The notes: generated by a model from the sequence alone, not told the origin. A DNA stretch of 62,912 nucleotides from Bacillota bacterium (GCA_012798955.1 JAAZMF010000043.1:1-62912); one strand, 5' to 3'. Positions 46,810 to 56,357 are shown, numbered from the stretch's first letter. A program made the numbers and translations.

Positions 46810-47517
46810 CTATTTCGTAGCAAAAGTAGCATGGGCCGTCACGCTGATCTGCTTACGCTTGGTTGACGTATCGTGGATACCCCCACTTGATACCTCAGTA
46901 GAATGTGGCTGGGTGATCTGAAAGACCCCCTGGCGCAGTGTTCTCAATTTGCCTAATTGCATGTCGGTACCCTTAAGCATCTCTAACGCACGTTCCTTGG
47001 CGTTTTGGGTAGCCTCAGCCACCATGTTCTTTTTCAGATCATCGATATTCGAGTAGAAATACTCCAGTTGAGTCCTGTAGATATTAATATTGCCATCAAG
47101 CATCGGGATCACGTTTAGCGCAAGATCATCTATAGTATCTACATCTTTGGTGATCACATAGATTTCCTGCTCCAAGCGATAGCCCTCTACTCCGCTTTGC
47201 CCATATCGCTCATATACGTTGGGGGGAATAATGCTGATTTGATCGCGTTTTACCCCCCGTTCAGTCAAGAAGGCGATCAACTCCTGTGAAGACTCATAGA
47301 GTCGACGTCTGCCACCAGGTAGATCCCCTAGGTCAGACAGTTCTGTAATGGTCATGGACAGTTTGACAGTATCTGACTCATATTGCTTCGAGGCTATCCC
47401 CACTACAGTGATGGTTTGCTGCGGTTTGCGGGACTCAAAGAAGAAGACACTAAACACCAACGAGGCCAGGATGATGGAGATTCCCAATATGGCCGCCATC
47501 TTACCATACTCCTTCAT
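46810..47517 (-). CDS. SIMPL (DUF541) domain protein, membrane-anchored
   Basis: An N-terminal membrane anchor or signal (ILGISIILASLVFSVFFF) is followed by a SIMPL domain: TITVVGIASKQYESDTVKLSMTI and then SQELIAFLTERGVKRDQISIIPPNVYERY. These periplasmic or surface proteins form ring-like oligomers in some cases, and their role is poorly known; some are linked to oxidative stress. ATG at 47517 has GGGGAGG eight bases ahead. It is monocistronic, with a terminator before lacZ. Confidence 0.85.
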   Translation of the reverse strand: MKEYGKMAAILGISIILASLVFSVFFFESRKPQQTITVVGIASKQYESDTVKLSMTITELSDLGDLPGGRRRLYESSQELIAFLTERGVKRDQISIIPPNVYERYGQSGVEGYRLEQEIYVITKDVDTIDDLALNVIPMLDGNINIYRTQLEYFYSNIDDLKKNMVAEATQNAKERALEMLKGTDMQLGKLRTLRQGVFQITQPHSTEVSSGGIHDTSTKRKQISVTAHATFATK

Positions 47518-47526
47518 ATTTTCCAC

Positions 47527-47846
47527 CTCCCCTACACCTTATTTTCCTTGCAAAACTCACTGTCTTCATTACTAGGATATCATAGGCCCAGAATACCACA
47601 AGTGCAGTCCACTGGAAATACTGTACCTAGAAAAAATACTGCTGAGGCTTAGCATATCTCCTCAATTGAGCCTAAGGGATTAACCTGGGGTGCCTTTCAT
47701 CACATATGATTCAAATACGGCAAACCCCCAAAGGGTGTATCCCTTCAGGGGTGTTTTCCATCTTCGGCAAGATTTTTTTGGTCATATTTTGGTGGTAGGT
47801 TATACCCCATAAAGTTACTACCACTTATCCTGTAACCTGCTTTGCT
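47527..47846. other. 320-bp intergenic region between the tRNA pair and the SIMPL gene
   Basis: I see no gene. Two inverted repeats lie downstream of the tRNAs: GTGGTAG/CTACCAC (47792-47824) and ACCCC..AAGGG with its complement (47724-47752), the latter a likely terminator of the tRNA transcript. The promoter of the SIMPL gene must also be here but was not recognised. Confidence 0.6.
47724..47752 (-). terminator. Probable terminator of the tRNA transcript
   Basis: A 12-base imperfect stem (10 of 12 paired) closes on a five-base loop and is followed on the minus strand by only a short T-run (GTTTG). Confidence 0.45.
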
Positions 47847-47921
47847 TGGTGGGCCCTGCAGGATTCGAACCTGCGACCAAGGGATTATGAGTCCCCTGCT
47901 CTACCGCTGAGCTAAGGGCCC
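47847..47921 (-). tRNA. tRNA with CAU anticodon, probably tRNA-Ile2 (lysidine type)
   Basis: A complete 75-base cloverleaf with encoded CCA. The anticodon loop CTCATAA gives CAU. It is close in sequence to E. coli tRNA-Ile2 (similar ...CCUUAGCUCAG and ACUCAUAAU arms), and has C4-G69 and C5-G68 pairs used by TilS, so I favour Ile2 over elongator Met. It lacks initiator features (there is a normal 1-72 pair). It lies seven bases after tRNA-Asn in the same transcript. Confidence 0.9.
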
Positions 47922-47927
47922 AATAAA

Positions 47928-48002
47928 TGGCTCCCCGGGTTGGATTCGAACCAACAACCACCCGGTTAACAGCCGGGTGCTCTACCATTGAGCTACCGAG
48001 GA
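47928..48002 (-). tRNA. tRNA-Asn (anticodon GTT)
   Basis: A 75-base cloverleaf with encoded CCA: acceptor TCCTCGG/CCGGGGA, anticodon loop CTGTTAA reading AAC/AAU, T arm GGTTCGAATCC. It is the first gene of a two-tRNA unit. Confidence 0.95.
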
Positions 48003-48019
48003 ATGCCAACGACGTTACT

Positions 48020-48048
48020 ATTATAATGCATATTGCTCAAGCAGTCAA
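48020..48048 (-). promoter_or_regulatory. Sigma-A type promoter of the tRNA-Asn/tRNA-CAU unit
   Basis: Minus strand: -35 TTGACT, exact 17-base spacer, perfect -10 TATAAT. The -10 box ends 18 bases before the first base of tRNA-Asn. Confidence 0.93.
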
Positions 48049-48144
48049 CTAGTTCCCGCCCGCCTATGGCCGAAGCATGCTATCAGGCGCCATAACCCTC
48101 GCCAGGGGTCAGCCCAAGGATATAGCCCTGGGCTAGCCCCTCTT

Positions 48145-49251
48145 CTACTCAAGAAAATCTTTAAGTTTTTTGCTGCGGCTAGGATGCCTTAGCTTGCGTA
48201 ACGCCTTAGCCTCTATCTGGCGAATGCGCTCTCTCGTTACACCAAAGACTTGCCCAACTTCCTCTAGCGTGCGGGAGCGACCATCATCTAGACCAAACCG
48301 CAAGCGTAGCACCATCTCTTCCCGCTCTGTAAGACTATCAAGTACATCTTCAAGCTGCTCCCTTAGCATCATGAATGATGCGGCATCTGCTGGAGCGGGC
48401 GCATCCTGGTCCTCAATAAAATCACCAAGGTGGCTATCTTCTTCTTCGCCGATGGGCGTCTCCAAAGACACTGGCTCCTGGGCTATCTTAAGAATCTCTC
48501 TAACCCGTTCCTCTGTAAGACCCATCTCTTCTGCGATCTCTTCAGGCGTCGGATCCCTGCCTAATTCTTGCACCAATTGCCGATTGACCCTGATAAGCTT
48601 ATTGATCGTCTCCACCATGTGGACGGGAATCCGAATTGTCCTAGCCTGATCAGCTATAGCCCGGGTAATGGCCTGCCTGATCCACCAAGTGGCATAGGTG
48701 CTGAATTTGAACCCCTTACGATAGTCGAATTTCTCCACTGCCTTGATCAAGCCAAGGTTACCTTCTTGGATCAAATCCAAAAACAGCATGCCTCGGCCCA
48801 CATAACGCTTAGCAATACTGACCACCAAACGCAAGTTTGCCTCTGCCAATCGCCGCTTTGCCATCTCGTCGCCAGCTTCTATGCGCTTGGCCAGTTCCAC
48901 TTCTTCCTCAGCAGTTAGGAGGGGCACCCTACCGATTTCCTTAAGGTACATCCGTACCGGATCATCAAGCCCTACACCCTCCGGTATGGAAAAATCAGTT
49001 TCGTCTTGCTCCTCTGTTCTCTCATCTTTGTCGGTAGTGTCATCATCGTCATCGTCATCGTCAGTTTCCGAAATAACGTCAATACCAAGGGTGGAAAACT
49101 GCTCATAGATATCGTCAATCTGATCGGGGGTAAGCTCAATCTCCTGCAAAGCATCCATAATCTCTTTGTAGGTAAGAACACCCTTTTTCTTGCCCTTATC
49201 CAGTAAAATCTTTACGTTCTCTATATTTGCAGTACCATTGTCATTGCTCAC
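48145..49251 (-). CDS. sigA: RNA polymerase primary sigma factor SigA (RpoD)
   Basis: The housekeeping sigma factor. A short region 1.1 and an acidic run ([21 protein letters not shown]) are followed by region 1.2 ([17 protein letters not shown]), region 2 ([57 protein letters not shown]), region 3 and region 4 ([29 protein letters not shown]). GTG at 49251 follows GGGGGGAGCACG; the track start is seven codons upstream. It follows dnaG by 86 bases, the classical macromolecular-synthesis order without rpsU. Confidence 0.97.
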   Translation of the reverse strand: MSNDNGTANIENVKILLDKGKKKGVLTYKEIMDALQEIELTPDQIDDIYEQFSTLGIDVISETDDDDDDDDTTDKDERTEEQDETDFSIPEGVGLDDPVRMYLKEIGRVPLLTAEEEVELAKRIEAGDEMAKRRLAEANLRLVVSIAKRYVGRGMLFLDLIQEGNLGLIKAVEKFDYRKGFKFSTYATWWIRQAITRAIADQARTIRIPVHMVETINKLIRVNRQLVQELGRDPTPEEIAEEMGLTEERVREILKIAQEPVSLETPIGEEEDSHLGDFIEDQDAPAPADAASFMMLREQLEDVLDSLTEREEMVLRLRFGLDDGRSRTLEEVGQVFGVTRERIRQIEAKALRKLRHPSRSKKLKDFLE

Positions 49252-49337
49252 CGTGCTCCCCCCTTCCCACAACCTCTAATAGATAAGCCACGTCTTGACC
49301 CCTTCTATGATGATATATGATGGCAATCTCCCTTAGA

Positions 49338-51218
49338 TCAATGTGACTTGGAGAACTCCCTAGTAATCTCTTCCCTTACTTGCCGATATCTAATCAACAA
49401 ATGATCTAATTGGGCGCCTAAATCTTCTTCTGTAGGTTTATGCTCCACCCGTTCAACTTGATCTTCTAGCCTTCTTAACCCTTCTCTTAGTTGCATTATC
49501 TGAAGCCGCCGCACATAGTGCATACATGCCTGGGTTGGTGGTAAACTTGCCTTGGAGGCCAATAAGTCAGTAATCAACCCATGCACACTGTCGTCCTTAG
49601 CAAAATCAAAGACCGCTCCACTATTGCCCAATTGTCCCGCCCGCTGGCAAGCAAACAAACACTCCATAGTTTTTTGCGCCACAGGGTGCACAAAATCCTC
49701 AGGCTCCAGCACACCATCAACCTTTTCTACCAAATATCCTTCATGGAGCAGCATCCGTAGAAGATTGCTCTCTATGGCAGATAATCCGGACCAACTGGGT
49801 GCTATCGTCTTTCTCAAGCTACTAGCACTCTTGGGGCTACCTTTAGCTAGTGTCCCTCTATCTTCCCTATTATTGCTCCTAGTGGAGATTCTATGCCTAG
49901 ACCTGCTTTGAATGCCTGCTTTTTCCTCATATGCCTCTAGCTCTGCCGCTAGCAAATCCTCAGTGACTTTCAATCTAACGGCCGCCCACCGCAAGTATTC
50001 GTTTTGCTCCATGGGACTATCTATTTCCGCCAATATCTCAATAATCCTGCCAGTGGTCTCGACTTTTCCATCAACTGTGGAGAAATCACCCCGGCGAATA
50101 ATGGTAGCAAGCTTGAACTCTGTCAGCCCCACTGCCCCATGCACCAATTCCCCAAATGCCTCGGAACCAAAAGTGCGAACAAAGGTGTCAGGGTCTTCGC
50201 CTCCCGGTAATTCTACCACCCTTACTTTCAGACCTCGATTCCTTAGGACCTCAAGTCCACGCCAAGTCGCTGCTTCACCGGCAGCGTCTCCATCAAAAGC
50301 AATGACCACTTCATCGGTAAACCGCTGTAGCAGCCGGGCTTGGCTATCGGTCAAAGCAGTACCGAGAGATGCCACAGCATTATTGAAACCTGCCTCGTAT
50401 AAGCCGATTACATCCATGAAACCTTCAACTATGATCGCGCAGCCCTGTTCCCGAAAGGCAACCCTAGCCAAATTAAGCCCATACAGATTATTCCCTTTGC
50501 TAAATAACAGTGTCTCTGGCGAGTTAAGGTACTTTGGCTGAGCACCATCTAGCACCCGCCCTCCAAAACCAACCACACGCCCCCGCCAGTCAGAGACAGG
50601 AAACATCAAGCGTCCTCGAAAGCGGTCATAGTGACGATTTTTTTGGCCCTCCAAGGCTAGACCCGCCGCCACGCATTCCTCTACAGCAAACCCTTGGCGC
50701 CCGAGATGGTTGATCAGAGCCTGCCATTCCGGCAGGGCATAGCCCAACCCAAACAGTTGCCTCGTCTCATCTTTAATACCACGGGATGCAAGATATTGCC
50801 GGGCAGAATCCCCTTGATTACCCATAAAATTACTGACAAAAAAACCTTGCGCCACTTCATGGGCCCGCAGTAATCTTGCTTGCTCCGAACGTTGCCTTTT
50901 CTCCCGAGGTGAGCTCGGGGCTCTGGCCACTGTGATGCCTACACGCTCCGCCAATCGCTCAATGGCGTCGACAAAAGGCAGGTTCTCAATGGCCATGATA
51001 AAATTAATCACATTGCCACCGGTTCCACAGCCGAAGCAGTAGTAAAATTGCTCCTCTCCGTTTACATTAAACGACGGGGTCTTTTCCTGGTGAAACGGGC
51101 AACGTCCCTTCCAGTGTTTGCCAGCTTTACGTAGCTCCACATATTCGGAGACAACTGCAACAATATCGTTGCTCTCCCGAATTTCTGTTATGACTGATTC
51201 TGGAATTAGGCCAGACAT
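49338..51218 (-). CDS. dnaG: DNA primase DnaG
   Basis: DnaG makes RNA primers at the replication fork. The N-terminal zinc domain (CPFHQEKTPSFNVNGEEQFYYCFGCG) is followed by the TOPRIM polymerase domain, where VEGFMDVIGLYEAG and FDGDAAGEAA hold the catalytic acidic residues. A C-terminal helicase-binding helical domain follows a variable linker. Length (~626 aa) is typical. I chose ATG at 51218; a GTG three codons upstream is possible. It lies between dgt and sigA. Confidence 0.97.
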   Translation of the reverse strand: MSGLIPESVITEIRESNDIVAVVSEYVELRKAGKHWKGRCPFHQEKTPSFNVNGEEQFYYCFGCGTGGNVINFIMAIENLPFVDAIERLAERVGITVARAPSSPREKRQRSEQARLLRAHEVAQGFFVSNFMGNQGDSARQYLASRGIKDETRQLFGLGYALPEWQALINHLGRQGFAVEECVAAGLALEGQKNRHYDRFRGRLMFPVSDWRGRVVGFGGRVLDGAQPKYLNSPETLLFSKGNNLYGLNLARVAFREQGCAIIVEGFMDVIGLYEAGFNNAVASLGTALTDSQARLLQRFTDEVVIAFDGDAAGEAATWRGLEVLRNRGLKVRVVELPGGEDPDTFVRTFGSEAFGELVHGAVGLTEFKLATIIRRGDFSTVDGKVETTGRIIEILAEIDSPMEQNEYLRWAAVRLKVTEDLLAAELEAYEEKAGIQSRSRHRISTRSNNREDRGTLAKGSPKSASSLRKTIAPSWSGLSAIESNLLRMLLHEGYLVEKVDGVLEPEDFVHPVAQKTMECLFACQRAGQLGNSGAVFDFAKDDSVHGLITDLLASKASLPPTQACMHYVRRLQIMQLREGLRRLEDQVERVEHKPTEEDLGAQLDHLLIRYRQVREEITREFSKSH

Positions 51219-51267
51219 ACTACTCACCCCGCCTGATGCGTGTTGGCTCCCCTATGTATTTTCTGTT

Positions 51268-52269
51268 TCACTGTGACCAGGCCTTGGGCAGGAAAAGTTT
51301 CTCATATTCAGCTAGAGCATAGCGATCTGTCATACCTGCTATATAATCTGCAACTACTCGACTAAGCTCATGATCCGGGCCCTCCCGCCATTCAATAGGT
51401 AGAGCTTTAGGCGCCCTAAGGTAATACTCAAATAAACGAGAGATAAGGCCGTGGATTTTCTCTTTCTCCCGCTGGGCACTGGGGGCAACATATATGTTTT
51501 CAAAAAGAAACGTCCGTAGCCGGGAAGTTGCACACGCAACCTCCGGAGACATCTGAATCTTTGGCCGTCCATCGCTAGCCTCGATCAAATCCTTAACCAT
51601 TCTGTCAATGCGCCGGGTACGACCTTTGCCTAGTACTTGAAGGCATTTGGTAGGCAAGTCTTCCTCCTCGAGCAACCCGGCACGGATGGCATCATCGATA
51701 TCATGATTAATATAAGCAATCCGATCACAAATCTTCACCACTTGACCCTCTAGGGTCAAGGGCTCCTCATCGCCTGTATGCCGCAAAATGCCGTCTTTCA
51801 CCTCATAAGTAAGGTTCAGCCCCACCAGATCTCCGTGGCGTTCAACCACTTCTACCACCCGTAAGCTCTGCTCATTATGGCGAAACCCCGGCAAAAGCGC
51901 ATCCAAGGCAGATTCACCTGCATGTCCAAAAGGAGTATGACCAAGATCGTGACCCAATGCGATGGCCTCGGTAAGCTCCTCATTGAGCCGTATTGCTCGG
52001 GCTACAGTCCTAGATATCTGAGCCACTTCCAACGTATGGGTTAGCCTAGTCCGATAATGATCCCCTGTGGGCGAGATAAAAACTTGCGTCTTACCGCTTA
52101 GACGACGAAACGCCTTGGAATGTAACACCCGATCTCTATCCCTTTGATACGCGGTGCGGATATCGCATTCCACCTCGGGCCTAGCCCTACCTCTGCTCAA
52201 CCCACTGCGGGCAGCATATGGTGATAGGTATTTACTTTCCCAAGCTTCCTCCTGTAAACGGATTTGCAT
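51268..52269 (-). CDS. dgt: Deoxyguanosinetriphosphate triphosphohydrolase-like HD protein (Dgt)
   Basis: An HD-domain enzyme that splits dNTPs, releasing tripolyphosphate. HD ligands are visible: RRLSGKTQVF, RLTHTLEVAQISRTVAR, then GHDLGHTPFGHAGE (near residue 107) and the distal DRIAYINHDIDD. Length 333 fits the short dGTPase-like class found beside dnaG in clostridia. Whether dGTP is the preferred substrate cannot be told. It follows ppdK after a terminator-like hairpin and precedes dnaG by ~49 bases. Confidence 0.93.
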   Translation of the reverse strand: MQIRLQEEAWESKYLSPYAARSGLSRGRARPEVECDIRTAYQRDRDRVLHSKAFRRLSGKTQVFISPTGDHYRTRLTHTLEVAQISRTVARAIRLNEELTEAIALGHDLGHTPFGHAGESALDALLPGFRHNEQSLRVVEVVERHGDLVGLNLTYEVKDGILRHTGDEEPLTLEGQVVKICDRIAYINHDIDDAIRAGLLEEEDLPTKCLQVLGKGRTRRIDRMVKDLIEASDGRPKIQMSPEVACATSRLRTFLFENIYVAPSAQREKEKIHGLISRLFEYYLRAPKALPIEWREGPDHELSRVVADYIAGMTDRYALAEYEKLFLPKAWSQ

Positions 52270-52336
52270 ATCTAGCCCCCTAGCATATAGGCTAGGAGTG
52301 CTTTCGACACAGGGGCGAAAATACCTTCCCCCCTAA

Positions 52337-52370
52337 TTAAGAGAAGCCCATGTGTGAGCACGGGCCTCTC
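52337..52370 (-). terminator. Terminator-like hairpin after ppdK
   Basis: Minus strand: GAGAGGCCC / GGGCTTCTC (one mismatch), followed by a short TTAATTAG. The U-run is weak, so read-through to dgt is possible. Confidence 0.6.
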
Positions 52371-52402
52371 CCACTTCACTTACTTAACACCAGCCCTAGA
52401 AC

Positions 52403-55054
52403 TTATCTTGGGTTCTTGAGCTGTGCCTGAGCTGCAGCAAGTCTTGCGATGGGTACACGGAACGGCGAGCAGCTAACATAGTCTAGCCCTACGTTGTGGA
52501 AAAACTCGATGGAAACCGGATCTCCACCATGCTCACCGCAGACGCCAAGTCCGAGTTCGGCGTTGGCGCTACGTCCCCTCTGAACTCCCATCTCAACTAG
52601 CTGACCAATGCCGTTCTGATCCAGGGACTGGAACGGATCCTTCTCGAGGATGCCCTGATCCAAATAGGCCTGGAGGAACTTACCGGCGTCATCTCGGCTG
52701 AAACCAAAGCCCATCTGAGTCAGGTCATTGGTACCAAAGGAGAAGAAGTCGGCATGTTTGGCAATATCGTCAGCCAACAAGCAGGCTCTAGGAATCTCAA
52801 TCATTGTACCGATGTGGTACTCGAGCTCAACACCAGCCTTACCGATAACGTCCTTAGCTACCTTCAGGGCATTTTCCCTAAGGATAGTGAGCTCTTTAGT
52901 TGTGCCAATCAAGGGAATCATAACCTCTGGCACAACAGCAACGCCGTCTTTGGCTAGCTCACACGCAGCCTCGAAGATGGCCTGAACTTGCATGTCATAG
53001 ATCTCAGGGAATGTGACACCCAAGCGGCAACCGCGGTGGCCTAACATGGGGTTCTGCTCCCGGAGATTCTCGGCCTTCTCTTTAACTACTGCAGTTTCTA
53101 CACCCATGGCCTTGGCCAATTTGGCCATATCCTCATCAGTGTGGGGTAGGAACTCATGTAGCGGGGGATCTAGTAGCCGAATGGTTACCGGCAATCCCTG
53201 CATAGCTTTGAAGATACCGACGAAATCGCCCTTCTGCATTGGCAGTAGCTTATCAAGGGCCTTCTGGCGGTCCTCAACACTGTCAGCCAGGATCATCTGC
53301 TGCACGACACCGATTCTGTCGGCTGCAAAGAACATATGCTCTGTCCGGCAAAGTCCGATACCCTCTGCACCAAAGCCTCTGGCAACCTCAGCATCGTGGG
53401 GAGTATCAGCATTGGTACGAATTCCAAGTACACGGAACTCGTCTGCCCACTCTTCGATGATAGCAAAGTCACCAGTTACTTTGGGCTCGATCAAAGCCAC
53501 TTTGCCAAAAAGGACCTCTCCAGTGGTTCCGTTAAGGGTGATCACGTCGCCCTCTTTTGCCACTGTTCCGTCGGCAAAGGTGATAGTCTTATCCTGATAG
53601 CGAATGGTAGCAGACTCAAGTCCGGCTACACAGGACTTACCCATACCACGGGCTACAACTGCTGCGTGGGAGGTCATACCGCCGCGGGTGGTCAAAATAC
53701 CCTGGGCAGCATCCATACCACCGATATCATCAGGAGAAGTCTCGGTGCGAACAAGGATAACTTCCTCGCCCCGGGCCTTCCACTCTTCTGCGTCCTTAGC
53801 ACTAAAGACTACCTTACCAACAGCTGCGCCTGGGGATGCAGGCAAGCCCTTACCCAATACCTTGGCATCTGCCTTGGGATCGATCATGGGATGGAGCAAA
53901 TGATCAAGCTGCAATGGATCCAGGCGTAGTATGGCGGTCTTCTTATCGATTAGGCCTTCATCTACCATTTCCTTAGCAATGCGAATAGCTGCGGCAGCCG
54001 TCCGCTTACCAGATCGGGTCTGGAGCATGTGCAAGCGGCCCTGCTGAATGGTAAACTCTACGTCCTGCATCTCACGGTAATGATTCTCAAGCTTGTGACG
54101 AATAGCGTCTAGCTCATCGTAAATCTCAGGCAAGCTTTCCTTGAGAGTGCTAATGGGCAGCGGTGTCCGGATACCGGCCACTACGTCTTCGCCCTGAGCA
54201 TTCATCAGGTACTCGCCATAGAACACGTTTTCCCCGGTGGCTGGGTCACGGGTAAATGCCACACCACTACCGGAACCTTTGCCGGTTTCGGGGTGATCGC
54301 CCATGTTACCAAACACCATGGCCTGAACGTTAACAGCTGTACCCCAGTCATGGGGGATATCGTTTAGCTCTCGGTAGCGACGGGCACGGGGGTTAAACCA
54401 GGACTCGAAAACAGCATTAATGGAGCCTCTTAGCTGCTCAAATGGGTCTGTTGGAAAGCCCTCACCAGTCTCTTTCTTGATTAGGGCCTTGAACTCTTCT
54501 ACGACGACTTTCCAGTCCTCGCCATCAAGCTCTGTATCGAGTTCGTAGCCATGCATATCTTTCCGGGCCTGGATAATCTCTTCGAAAAGATCGTGGTCAA
54601 CGCCCATTACGACATCACCGTACATTTGTAGAAAACGTCGGTAGCTATCGTAGGCAAAACGCTCGTCTTTGGAGTTCTCCACCAGACCTTTGATGGTTTG
54701 GTCATTAAGACCAAGGTTTAGCACCGTATCCATCATACCTGGCATAGACACGCGCGCACCAGAACGAACAGCAAAAAGTAGAGGGTTCTTGGGGTCACCA
54801 AACTTGGTGCCCATATCTGCCTCTACTTTACCAATGGCCTCTCGGATCTGTTCTTCCAGACCTGCCGGCCACTGCTGGTTGTTGTCGTAGTAACCGGTGC
54901 AAACCTCGGTGGTGATGGTAAATCCGGCTGGTACCGGAATACCAATATTCACCATCTCAGCTAGGTTAGCACCCTTCCCGCCCAAAAGGTTACGCATTTC
55001 TGCCTTACCTTCAGCTTGCTTGCCTCCAAAAAAATAGACATGCTTCTGGGTCAT
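52403..55054 (-). CDS. ppdK: Pyruvate, phosphate dikinase PpdK
   Basis: PPDK interconverts pyruvate + ATP + Pi with PEP + AMP + PPi and often works glycolytically in anaerobes. The N-terminal ATP-grasp domain (FGGKQAEGKAEMRNLLGGKGANLAEM), the phospho-carrier His in GGMTSHAAVVARGMG (near residue 460), and the C-terminal PEP-barrel with catalytic Cys in GVCGEHGGDP (near 840) are present. At 883 residues the length is normal. ATG at 55054 has AGGAGG nine bases ahead, better than the track ATG that abuts it. No PPDK regulatory protein gene is adjacent. A structured leader precedes it. Confidence 0.97.
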   Translation of the reverse strand: MTQKHVYFFGGKQAEGKAEMRNLLGGKGANLAEMVNIGIPVPAGFTITTEVCTGYYDNNQQWPAGLEEQIREAIGKVEADMGTKFGDPKNPLLFAVRSGARVSMPGMMDTVLNLGLNDQTIKGLVENSKDERFAYDSYRRFLQMYGDVVMGVDHDLFEEIIQARKDMHGYELDTELDGEDWKVVVEEFKALIKKETGEGFPTDPFEQLRGSINAVFESWFNPRARRYRELNDIPHDWGTAVNVQAMVFGNMGDHPETGKGSGSGVAFTRDPATGENVFYGEYLMNAQGEDVVAGIRTPLPISTLKESLPEIYDELDAIRHKLENHYREMQDVEFTIQQGRLHMLQTRSGKRTAAAAIRIAKEMVDEGLIDKKTAILRLDPLQLDHLLHPMIDPKADAKVLGKGLPASPGAAVGKVVFSAKDAEEWKARGEEVILVRTETSPDDIGGMDAAQGILTTRGGMTSHAAVVARGMGKSCVAGLESATIRYQDKTITFADGTVAKEGDVITLNGTTGEVLFGKVALIEPKVTGDFAIIEEWADEFRVLGIRTNADTPHDAEVARGFGAEGIGLCRTEHMFFAADRIGVVQQMILADSVEDRQKALDKLLPMQKGDFVGIFKAMQGLPVTIRLLDPPLHEFLPHTDEDMAKLAKAMGVETAVVKEKAENLREQNPMLGHRGCRLGVTFPEIYDMQVQAIFEAACELAKDGVAVVPEVMIPLIGTTKELTILRENALKVAKDVIGKAGVELEYHIGTMIEIPRACLLADDIAKHADFFSFGTNDLTQMGFGFSRDDAGKFLQAYLDQGILEKDPFQSLDQNGIGQLVEMGVQRGRSANAELGLGVCGEHGGDPVSIEFFHNVGLDYVSCSPFRVPIARLAAAQAQLKNPR

Positions 55055-55386
55055 ATACTGCATCCTCCTCTTTTTCGCCCGGATACCCGGAAAATCTTCC
55101 TTCTATGCATACACAGTCCACTCAAATGGGCGTCACGGGTAGATATCTCCATCCCCAACTTAGTGGACTGGACCGAAGCTGACCCGCTCGCGTATCAAAC
55201 CGTCCCGCCTTACGTAGACTGAGATGTCAAGCCAAACCACAAGACCCGCTTACCAAATCACACACTGAATGACCGCTTACTAGTATTCTTGACAACATCT
55301 GGTTCTCCTTCTCTTTCATGGTTAAATCATTGTTAACTGGGGAATATCCTGTTATCACACTAGGGTAAACTAGCATTCTCTTAGGA
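55055..55386. other. 332-bp intergenic region upstream of ppdK
   Basis: No gene was found. It contains the ppdK leader with a nine-base perfect stem (55114-55170). TTGACA occurs on the minus strand near 55220 without a good -10 box, so the promoter was not identified. glyQS, often found between recO and ppdK in Firmicutes, is absent. Confidence 0.6.
55114..55170 (-). ncRNA. Structured 5' leader of ppdK (unassigned)
   Basis: On the minus strand CAGTCCACT and AGTGGACTG form a perfect nine-pair stem enclosing 39 bases that can fold further (GGAGATATCT is partly self-complementary). It lies 60 bases ahead of ppdK. No known riboswitch or T-box core was recognised, and no U-run follows. Confidence 0.4.
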
Positions 55387-56145
55387 TTATCCCCGAATAG
55401 TGTGTAGAAATTCCAACGATTTTAAAGGCCTTTGCAGGTGAAAATCAATGAAACCTCGGAGCAGTTGTTCCATTTCCATCTCAATAGCGGTGGGAATCTG
55501 CAAAATACCTAATCTATCCCCATCTGCATTAGCTAGCCACCGCATAACCTGGAGCGCACCTAAGGAAAAGGGCAGGGCATCCGTTCGCTGCCTGCGACAA
55601 TCAGTACACAAGACGCCACCTTCTCGGGCGCTAAAGCCTAGTGAGTTGCCATTGCCCTCAGGCACTACGGTCACTCCACAACCAACACAACAAGCTAGCT
55701 GAGGTTCAATACCTGTTAAGCGCAAGAGGTGCAACTCGAAGAACTTCAGTAATCTAGCCTCCATGCCACTAGTACGCATCTGCCCTAACACTGAGGTGAT
55801 CAGTGTAAAAAGTCCACTATTAGGATCATATTCTTCGGTAAGTAAATCAACTAGTTCCACGATATAACTGGCATGGGCCATCTTAAGTAAGTCTTCCCTC
55901 AGGTAAACCATGGGATCGATAATGCTGGCTTGGCTGACTGAATCCAGATTTTTCCCACGGAAAATCATAAAGGATCCATGCACAAAAGGCTGGGAGCTTC
56001 CCATCAGGTGATTTCTAGGACGCCTGCTACCCCTAGCAACAGCCCGAACCTTTCCCCGATTCTCCGTAAAAAGGGTGAGGATTTTGTCTGCCTCACCCAA
56101 GTTCCGGGTCCGTAGAACCACGGCTTCTGTCCTGTATAAAGCCAT
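55387..56145 (-). CDS. recO: DNA repair protein RecO
   Basis: RecO loads RecA onto SSB-coated DNA with RecR/RecF. The N-terminal OB fold begins MALYRTEAVVLRTRNLGEADKILTLFTENRG, and a C-terminal helical domain follows. A four-Cys zinc site (CCVGCG near residue 150, CTDCRRQR near 183) is present, as in many Firmicutes. Length 252 is normal. ATG has AGGAG eight bases ahead. It follows yqzL, as in Bacillus. Confidence 0.94.
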   Translation of the reverse strand: MALYRTEAVVLRTRNLGEADKILTLFTENRGKVRAVARGSRRPRNHLMGSSQPFVHGSFMIFRGKNLDSVSQASIIDPMVYLREDLLKMAHASYIVELVDLLTEEYDPNSGLFTLITSVLGQMRTSGMEARLLKFFELHLLRLTGIEPQLACCVGCGVTVVPEGNGNSLGFSAREGGVLCTDCRRQRTDALPFSLGALQVMRWLANADGDRLGILQIPTAIEMEMEQLLRGFIDFHLQRPLKSLEFLHTIRG

Positions 56146-56195
56146 TCAGCCATCTCCTCGTAGTATTTGGTACTAAACAGAAGCCGCCTATGTGG

Positions 56196-56357
56196 TCACA
56201 AGTTGCCTATCACTGTAGGCCAAGGGTGCTCCCCATCGGTGTCATCTGGGATGTCATCTTCTGCTACTTCATCATGGGCATAGTCTTTATATAGCAAGTA
56301 CGCCCCTACATGACCTGACATGATAAACAGCTGCCAAAACGCATTAGATAACTGCAT
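56196..56357 (-). CDS. yqzL: YqzL-family small protein, missed by the ORF track
   Basis: A 53-residue protein (MQLSNAFWQLFIMSGHVGAYLLYKDY at its start) directly upstream of recO. The WxxFxxxGxxxxYLLYKD pattern matches what I know of YqzL, a tiny conserved protein encoded beside recO in Bacillus. The acidic tail (DEVAEDDIPDDTDGE) is also typical. ATG lies 13 bases after AGGAGG, longer than ideal; an ATT one codon earlier would be better spaced. The length is below the ORF-track limit. Function is unknown. Confidence 0.75.
   Translation of the reverse strand: MQLSNAFWQLFIMSGHVGAYLLYKDYAHDEVAEDDIPDDTDGEHPWPTVIGNL

Noticed and set aside
47818-48009. 63-codon minus-strand ORF
   Set aside because: It is a translation through the two tRNA genes.
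49912-50541. 209-codon plus-strand ORF opposite dnaG
   Set aside because: Antisense shadow with Ser/Pro-rich composition; no ribosome site and dnaG is complete.
53013-53929. Two plus-strand ORFs of ~195 codons opposite ppdK
   Set aside because: Overlapping antisense frames within a complete, conserved enzyme gene.
55055-55386. T-box or known riboswitch ahead of ppdK
   Set aside because: No T-box consensus (TGGNACCGCG-type) or terminator/antiterminator pair; ppdK is not a usual target.
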